From contig JAAZFP010000094.1 in NCBI GenBank assembly GCA_012511645.1, positions 1 to 8,047 on the forward strand: a DNA stretch of 8,047 bases, read 5' to 3'. Origin of the DNA: Microbacteriaceae bacterium. Its GTDB lineage: Bacteria > Actinomycetota > Actinomycetes > Actinomycetales > Microbacteriaceae. The notes under the pieces were generated by a model that saw nothing but the letters and a program-made list of their open reading frames with translations, was not told the DNA's origin and searched no databases. A program made the position numbers and the translations under genes. Shown here piece after piece: positions 1 to 4,902 of this stretch. Within the stretch, counting starts at the first letter, position 1, and each line of letters begins with the position of its first letter.

Positions 1-2
1 CG

Positions 3-1913
3 GCCGACCCATTCACCTGGGTGCTCGCAGTGCTCGGCAGCCGCACCTTCTGGAACCCCTCGCAGGGCGTCGTCGTGATGCTCGTCGCGGCAATTCCGCT
101 CGCCTCGCTCGGTGGCTGGATCTGGGCCGCGCAGCTCACCGAGTCTCGCGCGGGCCGCGCCCTGCTCGCCATCGCGTGGGCCTTCAGCCCCGTGCTGCTC
201 GGATCGCTCGCGGCCGGTCGCCTGCCCACCCTGATTCTTGCTGTGGTGCTGCCGTGGCTGCTGCTCGCCGCGACCCGGTGCCGCGAGTCGTGGAGCTGGT
301 CTGGCATCACCTCGCTGCTCGCCGCCATCGCGCTCGCCTGCGCCCCCGTGCTGATGCCCGCTGCCATCGTGCTGTGGCTCATCGGCTTCGCTGGCAGCGG
401 CCGAGGCATCGCCCGGCATGTGTCAACCGTGATCGCACCGCTCGTCCTGTTTGCGCCCAACCTGCTCGCGCTGCTTGCTGTGGCGTCACCGCTCAGCCTG
501 CTGCGCGACCCCGGCATCACCGACGCCTTTGTCGCGGGCAGCCCCTGGCACCTGCTGCTGGGGTTCCCCGAGTTTGGGCTCGAAGGCTGGGGCGCGATTG
601 TCGCCGGTGTCGGTCTTGGCGCGGCGCCCGCAACGCTGCTCGTCGGCGTGCTGCTGTTGCCCATCGTGCTGCTCGCCGCGGTCGGCCTCATCACGGGCAA
701 GGTGCACTTCACCCTGCTGCACGCGGTGCTCGGTGGCCTCGGCCTCCTCACCGCGGTCGGCAGCGCGCAGTTGCAACTCTCGACCGAGGGCACCACCGCA
801 GTCTCCGTCTGGACCGGTTCGGGCCTCGCGCTCTATTGGATCGCAGTGCTGGGTCTCGCGACGGTCGGCACCACGGTGCTGCGCAAGGCAGCGGCACCGA
901 TCGTCGCAGTCGGCCTCGTGGCCGCACTCGTCGTGGTCTCGCCGCTGATTGTGAAGCTCGCGACCGCGAGCACCGAAATTGCGCCGGGTGAGACCCAGAT
1001 GCCCGCGATCGTGCAGGCCGCTGGTGCGCAAGACGCGACGCTGCGCACCCTCGTGCTGACCTCGCTCGACGAGACCTCGGTGCGCGCAGAGCTGCTGACG
1101 GGCGAGGGCTTGCGCCTCGACCAGGTTCGCACCGCCGCGCACGTTGCAGAGGTTACCGAACAAGACGAATGGGTGGCGCAGCTCGTTGGCATGCTCGCCG
1201 GCACGGGTGGCGGCGACGATATTGAGGCCGCGCTGATCGAACACCATGTGGGCTTTGTGCTGCTGCGCAGCGACGGCGACGCGAGCGCGCGCTCGAACCT
1301 GCAGACCGCGTTTGACGAGCATGCGGTGCTACAGAGCGCCGGTCAGACCGACCACGGCCTGCTCTGGCGCTCGGCCGCGGTGACCGTCAGCGAACCCGAG
1401 TCGCAGCAGTCGCTCGGCGAGTGGTTTGTGGGGCTCGGCAGCGGTGCGTTTGCCCGCATGCTGTGGCTCGCGCAGGCCATCGTGCTCGGCGCGATGGTGT
1501 TGCTCGCGCTGCCCACCGGTGAGGTCGTGGAGCGCCCCGCTCAGCGGCGACGCCGCGATGGTGGTGCATCGGCCGCACCCGCGACGCCAGTGGCCGACAG
1601 TATGGCGCCGGTCGATGGCGACGGTGAACTGGTTGGCGCCGGGGCTCCCGGTGCCCCGGCTCTCGGCGGAGAACCAGTCATCACAACGGCGGTGCCAGAG
1701 GTGGCTGTGGCCGCTGAGGGTGCCGAGGTCGAGGCCCATGAAGCTGAAGCAGAAGCTCACGTTGCTGAGGCTGAGCAGCAGTCATATGGCGCGACCGCGT
1801 CGCTTGCCTACCCGATGGACCCCGCGGCATCGATGCCGCCCGTGGTCGAGTTCGATGATGGCGACCCGCCACACCCAGACGCAGAGCGACCGAACGAGGG
1901 AGGCGAGCGATGA
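3..1913 (+). CDS. C-terminal part of a large multi-pass membrane protein, probable GT2-type glycosyltransferase (5' truncated by window)
   Basis: The reading frame is open from the left edge (first visible residues A-D-P-F-T-W), so the true start lies upstream and the GTG at 21 is probably internal. About 636 residues are visible. Roughly nine hydrophobic membrane segments occupy residues 20-325. A non-membrane stretch of about 160 residues (325-480) follows, probably extracytoplasmic. A last membrane segment spans about 485-508, and a hydrophilic tail of about 125 residues rich in Ala, Glu, Pro and Gly ends the protein. The G-R-L-P-T-L motif followed by a P-W-L-L-L helix resembles the membrane half of long actinobacterial proteins annotated as family 2 glycosyltransferases, found next to DUF5719 genes. 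The catalytic GT-A domain would lie upstream and is not visible, so the enzymatic assignment is inference. An arabinofuranosyltransferase-like or other polyprenyl-phosphate-sugar-dependent GT-C protein is an alternative. The stop overlaps the next start (ATGA), implying translational coupling. Confidence 0.72.
   Translation, partial: ADPFTWVLAVLGSRTFWNPSQGVVVMLVAAIPLASLGGWIWAAQLTESRAGRALLAIAWAFSPVLLGSLAAGRLPTLILAVVLPWLLLAATRCRESWSWSGITSLLAAIALACAPVLMPAAIVLWLIGFAGSGRGIARHVSTVIAPLVLFAPNLLALLAVASPLSLLRDPGITDAFVAGSPWHLLLGFPEFGLEGWGAIVAGVGLGAAPATLLVGVLLLPIVLLAAVGLITGKVHFTLLHAVLGGLGLLTAVGSAQLQLSTEGTTAVSVWTGSGLALYWIAVLGLATVGTTVLRKAAAPIVAVGLVAALVVVSPLIVKLATASTEIAPGETQMPAIVQAAGAQDATLRTLVLTSLDETSVRAELLTGEGLRLDQVRTAAHVAEVTEQDEWVAQLVGMLAGTGGGDDIEAALIEHHVGFVLLRSDGDASARSNLQTAFDEHAVLQSAGQTDHGLLWRSAAVTVSEPESQQSLGEWFVGLGSGAFARMLWLAQAIVLGAMVLLALPTGEVVERPAQRRRRDGGASAAPATPVADSMAPVDGDGELVGAGAPGAPALGGEPVITTAVPEVAVAAEGAEVEAHEAEAEAHVAEAEQQSYGATASLAYPMDPAASMPPVVEFDDGDPPHPDAERPNEGGER
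1697..1780 (+). repeat. Acidic Ala/Glu-rich low-complexity coding segment
   Basis: Near the C-terminus of the membrane protein the DNA is an imperfect run of GCTGAAGCAGAAGCT-like units. It encodes short E-A, E-V and E-A-E-A repeats interspersed with His. This follows an Ala/Pro/Gly-rich linker after the last membrane helix. It is seen directly as low complexity; disorder and a tail function are inferred. Confidence 0.6.
1896..1903 (+). promoter_or_regulatory. Ribosome binding site for the DUF5719 gene
   Basis: GAGGGAGG lies six bases before the ATG at 1910. It sits inside the end of the upstream gene and supports this ATG over other starts, despite the four-base overlap. Confidence 0.7.
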
Positions 1914-3397
1914 CTGGCGGACCACAGCGCCTGCTGCGCGGCGGCGCACGAGCGGTGACCGGTGTCGTGATCCTCGGCGCCTCAGCAGCCGCGGTGCTTG
2001 CGCTCGGCACCGGCCTCGTGCCGCTGCCCACCATTGCCGCGCCCGTCGTCTCGATCGACGTCGACACGAGCCAAAACGCGCAGGTGTCGCTCGTCTGCAC
2101 CGGCGCGTTCGGTGAGCTCGGCGCAGACCCCAGCCACCCCACCGAGGCAGTCACCGGTGGCACCACCCAGTTGGTCGCCGCGGGTGACCTCGGCGACCAG
2201 CGAGAGCTGAGCCGGGTGCAGTCATCGGGTGAGGCGCAAGGGTCGGCGCCGGCCGTGATCACCGCACCCGCGGGGGCCGCCGTCGCCGCGGCCGAACTGC
2301 AGCAGGTGAACACCGAGACGCTCTTTGGATTTACCGCCTCGGCGTGTGCCGAACCCACCCATGACCAGTGGCTCGTGGGTGGCGGCACCACGCTCGGCCA
2401 GTCGACCACCCTGGTGCTCGGCAACCCTGCCGAGGTGCCCGCGACGGTACAGGTCACGTTGTTCAATGGCGAGGGCCAGATCGACGCGGCGCAGACCGCG
2501 GGTGTGCTCGTGCCACCAGGATCGCAGCGTATCGTCTCACTCAACGGCTACGCGCCCGGCGCAGACCGCCTCGTCGCGCATGTCGAAAGCACCGGCGCCG
2601 CGGTCACCGCGGCCCTCGGTATCTCGCACACCGTTGACATTCGCTCGTATGCGGTCGACACGGTGACCCGTCAGCTTGCGCCGAGCACCCAGCTCGTCGT
2701 GCCTGCAGTGACCAATGTCGGTCAGCACGAACACGGCCCCACGGGCAACATTCACGAGCAGGACGATTTTCCGGTGGTCGTGCGGGTGCTGGCGCCCGGC
2801 GGTGAATCAGGCGGCGTCAGCATCCGCGTGCTGAAGGCCGACGGCACGAGCGAGAGTTTCACCGGCATCGAGGTCGCTGACTCTGCCGTGACCGACTTCG
2901 TGATCGAGCGCTGGCCAGATGGCGGGCAGGCCGTGGTCATCGAAGCAGGGGTGCCGGTTGTGGGCGGCGTGTTTGGCTCATCCGATGTCGCGCCCAACCA
3001 CGACTACAGCTGGTTTGCCCCCGCGCCCCTGCTGACCGCGGGCGAGGATCACGCGGTCGCCATTGTGCCCGGTGGTGAGCTGGTGATCGCAAACCCCGGC
3101 AGCGTTGCTGCCGAGGTGCTGCTCACCCGAATCACCCAGCCGGCCGATGCCGATGCTGGCGAAGCGGACGCGTCAGACGCAGGCGAGAGCGCCGATACCG
3201 ATGAGTCAACCGAGACCCAGCTGGTGCGCGTTGCTGCCGGTGCGGCCGTGCCCGTGACGACGAGCGGCCAGTTCACGCTGCACAGCACCGCCCACGTCTC
3301 TGCAGGGGTGCGCATTGTGAGCGGTGCTTACCTCGCCGACTACCCGGTGCTGGCCCCAGCGCCACGCCAAACGAACCTCACGGTCGTCACCCGCTAG
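1910..3397 (+). CDS. DUF5719 family protein, secreted or membrane-anchored
   Basis: 495 residues. A basic N-terminus (Arg at 7, 10 and 14) precedes a hydrophobic helix at about 16-36, fitting a signal anchor or uncleaved signal peptide, so the bulk is probably extracytoplasmic. The remainder is rich in Val, Thr, Ala and Gly and reads as beta-strand repeats. The W-L-V-G-G-G-T-T-L-G and V-L-G-N-P segments near residues 155-175 match my recollection of the DUF5719 family, a group of unknown function that accompanies this glycosyltransferase in actinobacteria. Two cysteines (C63 and C146) could form a disulfide outside the cell. Residues 412-436 are an acidic low-complexity insertion. The start is fixed by a strong GAGGGAGG site and the ATGA overlap with the upstream gene, which suggests stoichiometric production and possibly a complex. 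The family name is fairly secure; the function is unknown. Confidence 0.8.
   Translation: MTGGPQRLLRGGARAVTGVVILGASAAAVLALGTGLVPLPTIAAPVVSIDVDTSQNAQVSLVCTGAFGELGADPSHPTEAVTGGTTQLVAAGDLGDQRELSRVQSSGEAQGSAPAVITAPAGAAVAAAELQQVNTETLFGFTASACAEPTHDQWLVGGGTTLGQSTTLVLGNPAEVPATVQVTLFNGEGQIDAAQTAGVLVPPGSQRIVSLNGYAPGADRLVAHVESTGAAVTAALGISHTVDIRSYAVDTVTRQLAPSTQLVVPAVTNVGQHEHGPTGNIHEQDDFPVVVRVLAPGGESGGVSIRVLKADGTSESFTGIEVADSAVTDFVIERWPDGGQAVVIEAGVPVVGGVFGSSDVAPNHDYSWFAPAPLLTAGEDHAVAIVPGGELVIANPGSVAAEVLLTRITQPADADAGEADASDAGESADTDESTETQLVRVAAGAAVPVTTSGQFTLHSTAHVSAGVRIVSGAYLADYPVLAPAPRQTNLTVVTR
3143..3217 (+). repeat. Acidic low-complexity insertion in the DUF5719 protein
   Basis: The DNA carries repeated GCCGATGCCGATGC-like and GAC/GCG/GAG codons. 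They encode about 25 residues made almost only of Ala, Asp, Glu, Ser, Gly and Thr (residues 412-436), between otherwise strand-forming segments. It is probably an exposed disordered loop on the outer face of the membrane. Confidence 0.6.
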
Positions 3398-3399
3398 CG

Positions 3400-3666
3400 A
3401 TGCGCCGATCCACCGAAGCGCAAGATTCAGAGCCCCAACCTGCCGCGCCGCGGCAGTGCGCACGCGTTGGTTGCGCCGAACCGGCCGAGCACACCCTCAC
3501 CGCCGATTACGATGATCGAGTCATGGCCGTGGGGCCCCTGAGCCCTACCCGCACCCCGCCTGCTCATGATCTGTGCGACCGGCACGCGAGCGTGCTCACC
3601 CCGCCGCCGGGCTGGCAGCTGCTGCGCTATGACCCCGAACGGGCTCGCCCCAGCAACCCGCAATAG
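3400..3666 (+). CDS. DUF3499 family protein, small putative zinc-binding protein
   Basis: 88 residues. Conserved-looking features are C20-x4-C25 near the N-terminus, a V-G-P-L segment at 44-47, and D-L-C59-D-R-H62 followed by a P-G-W-x-L-L-R-Y motif at 70-77. This pattern matches DUF3499 (Rv3258c in M. tuberculosis, as I recall it). C20, C25, C59 and H62 could make a CX4C/CX2H zinc site; that is inferred from spacing. The protein is shorter than many family members because it ends soon after the R-Y motif. The ATG lies two bases after the upstream stop with no evident Shine-Dalgarno sequence, so translation is probably coupled to the DUF5719 gene. The function is unknown. No signal peptide is seen, so it is likely cytoplasmic. 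Confidence 0.8.
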   Translation: MRRSTEAQDSEPQPAAPRQCARVGCAEPAEHTLTADYDDRVMAVGPLSPTRTPPAHDLCDRHASVLTPPPGWQLLRYDPERARPSNPQ

Positions 3667-3675
3667 CCTGAGGGC

Positions 3676-4113
3676 GTGTTCGACAGAAACAAACCCGCCC
3701 CGCAGCCCATCGTGGCCGCGCGCAGGCACGGGCGGCGGCCCATCAGGTCGTCGCTGACGGGGCCTCAGCTGCCAGACCCCGATGGTCGGGTGCTTCGCTT
3801 CGAGGTGACGGCACGAGCCGCGCTCGAAGTGCTGCGTCACCACCTCGGCGACGAAATTGCTCACCTGCGCGTGGGCGTCGCCACCGCACCCTCGGGTGAG
3901 GGCACGAGCAGCAACCCCATGTTCTATTCGGTTGACCGTGACACGCACACGATCATTCTGTTTCGCATGCCCATTCAGCGCGCGAAGGGGCTGCACGTCG
4001 ACGACGCCGAGCACCGCCGCTTCTTTGTCGGACACTGCGTGCACCTCGCCGTGTGCGAATATCTGGGTCGTGAACCGTGGGAGGTCATGCCCGGTCACTT
4101 CGATCACTTCTAG
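3676..4113 (+). CDS. Actinobacterial 'metallopeptidase family' (zincin-like, PF06262-type) protein with degenerate active site
   Basis: 145 residues from a GTG nine bases after the DUF3499 stop. The start is uncertain because the only purine-rich stretch (GAGGG at 3670-3674) is almost adjacent to it. It is preferred because it retains the A-R-R-H-G-R segment (14-20), which I recall as typical of the family N-terminus. The core L-F-R-M-P-I-Q-R (95-102) and the C-terminal helix C-E-Y-L-G (127-131) match the family that includes Rv3259. Proteobacterial relatives carry HExxH. Here the corresponding stretch begins H120-C121-V122-H123-L124, so the catalytic Glu and second His are not in place. It is probably not a conventional metalloprotease, or it binds metal through other histidines (H120, H123, H141, H144). 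No signal peptide is visible. Neighbouring DUF3499 genes are a known genomic partner of this family. The product name is family-based only. Confidence 0.72.
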   Translation: MFDRNKPAPQPIVAARRHGRRPIRSSLTGPQLPDPDGRVLRFEVTARAALEVLRHHLGDEIAHLRVGVATAPSGEGTSSNPMFYSVDRDTHTIILFRMPIQRAKGLHVDDAEHRRFFVGHCVHLAVCEYLGREPWEVMPGHFDHF

Positions 4114-4190
4114 CGGGCAAGGAGCCGCATTGTTTCGCCTGGGTCTCGCTGATGATTGAGTGTGTGACAAGCGAATCTCGCGCGTTTTCA

Positions 4191-4202
4191 GGCCGCTCGG
4201 CC
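4191..4202. repeat. Perfect inverted repeat GGCCG-CT-CGGCC upstream of mtrA
   Basis: Five-base arms flank a two-base centre. It lies in the expected spacer of the mtrA promoter and shares its last base with the CATAAT box, a placement suited to an operator. The GC-rich background makes chance occurrence possible. Confidence 0.35.
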
Positions 4203-4207
4203 ATAAT
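4202..4207 (+). promoter_or_regulatory. Candidate -10 box of the mtrA promoter (CATAAT)
   Basis: CATAAT differs from the TATAAT consensus at one position, and it is a rare AT-rich hexamer in this GC-rich region. It ends six bases before the mtrA ATG, so transcription would begin at or next to the start codon, giving a leaderless mRNA. No good -35 hexamer is visible 16-18 bases upstream, and no Shine-Dalgarno sequence precedes the ATG, which agrees with leaderless initiation. Confidence 0.45.
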
Positions 4208-4213
4208 GGGTCT

Positions 4214-4897
4214 ATGAGCGCACGCATACTGGTGGTCGACGATGACAGAGCCCTCTCTGAGATGCTCGGCATGGTGCTGCAGGGCGAAGGCTTCGACACC
4301 GTGTTCGCGGCCGACGGACCCTCGGCCGTTGAGCGGTTTCAAGACTCAAAACCCGACCTCATCCTGCTCGACCTGATGCTTCCCGGCATCGACGGCATCG
4401 AGGTGTGCACGCGCATTCGCGCTGAGTCTGGTGTGCCCATCATCATGCTGACGGCTCGCAGTGACACCGGCGACGTCGTGCGTGGGCTTGAGGCCGGCGC
4501 AGACGACTATGTGGTGAAGCCGTTCAACCCGATCGAGCTCATCGCCCGTGTGCGCGCCCGACTGCGTGAGCCCCTGCTCGGCAGCACCGAGATGCTGCGC
4601 ATCGGCGATATCGATATCGACGTGACCGGGCACGAGGTGCGCCGCGGTGACGACGTGATTTCGCTCACCCCGCTCGAGTTCGACCTGCTCGTTATTCTTG
4701 CCCGCACCCCACAGCAGGTGTTCACCCGTGAGGTGCTGCTCGAAAAGGTGTGGGGCTACCAGTACAAGGCTGACACCAGGCTGGTGAACGTGCATGTGCA
4801 GCGCCTGCGCGCCAAGATCGAGTGCGACCCCGATCACCCGACCATTGTGACGACGGTGCGCGGCGTCGGGTATCGCGCGGGCGCGCCAGTGGAGTAG
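4214..4897 (+). CDS. mtrA: MtrA, OmpR/PhoB-type response regulator
   Basis: 227 residues, close to the about 228 of mycobacterial MtrA. The N-terminal receiver domain (1-118) shows the acidic triad D9-D10-D11, phospho-acceptor D53 in L-L-D-L-M-L-P-G, T80 in the L-T-A-R motif and K102 in V-K-P-F. The C-terminal winged-helix DNA-binding domain (about 128-225) carries the L-T-P-L-E-F-D-L-L segment, the recognition helix region V-N-V-H-V-Q-R-L-R and the terminal V-R-G-V-G-Y-R wing. When phosphorylated by MtrB, MtrA binds promoters of cell-wall, division and replication-linked genes in mycobacteria and related bacteria. I chose the ATG at 4214 because it gives M-S-A-R-I-L-V-V-D-D-D directly. The in-frame GTG at 4160 would add 18 residues with no receiver homology and would read through the promoter-like sequence. 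mtrB follows after five bases. Confidence 0.96.
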   Translation: MSARILVVDDDRALSEMLGMVLQGEGFDTVFAADGPSAVERFQDSKPDLILLDLMLPGIDGIEVCTRIRAESGVPIIMLTARSDTGDVVRGLEAGADDYVVKPFNPIELIARVRARLREPLLGSTEMLRIGDIDIDVTGHEVRRGDDVISLTPLEFDLLVILARTPQQVFTREVLLEKVWGYQYKADTRLVNVHVQRLRAKIECDPDHPTIVTTVRGVGYRAGAPVE

Positions 4898-4902
4898 CGA
4901 GG

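Larger units (their letters stand above)
4114..4213. other. Intergenic region upstream of mtrA
   Basis: This 100-base gap is the largest non-coding stretch in the window and separates the envelope-protein cluster from the mtrAB-lpqB operon. I see no convincing rho-independent terminator: there is no GC hairpin followed by a T run. It holds a -10-like box, a perfect 5-2-5 inverted repeat, a shorter GCGA-ATC-TCGC inverted repeat at 4171-4181, and one TGTGAC hexamer at 4163-4168. Confidence 0.6.

Noticed and set aside
486..1322. Long open frame on the minus strand, opposite the membrane protein
   Set aside because: It is Arg/His/Gln/Ala-rich with no recognisable motif and lies fully opposite a credible multi-pass protein. 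This is a usual by-product of GC-biased codons.
4160..4213. Upstream GTG start extending mtrA by 18 residues
   Set aside because: The added residues have no receiver-domain similarity and cover the -10-like box; MtrA proteins start just before I-L-V-V-D-D.
3427..4299. 290-residue minus-strand open frame spanning the DUF3499, zincin and mtrA starts
   Set aside because: It runs across three credible genes and the mtrA promoter, with low-complexity composition and no recognised domain.
4606..4619. Perfect 14-bp palindrome CGATATCGATATCG inside mtrA
   Set aside because: It is explained by codons for G-D-I-D-I-D in the linker between the receiver and DNA-binding domains; nothing else supports a regulatory role.
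4822..4902. Upstream extension of mtrB into the mtrA coding region
   Set aside because: It would overlap mtrA by about 75 bases with sequence unlike any MtrB N-terminus. GTG 4903 gives the expected family length and has a GGAG site.
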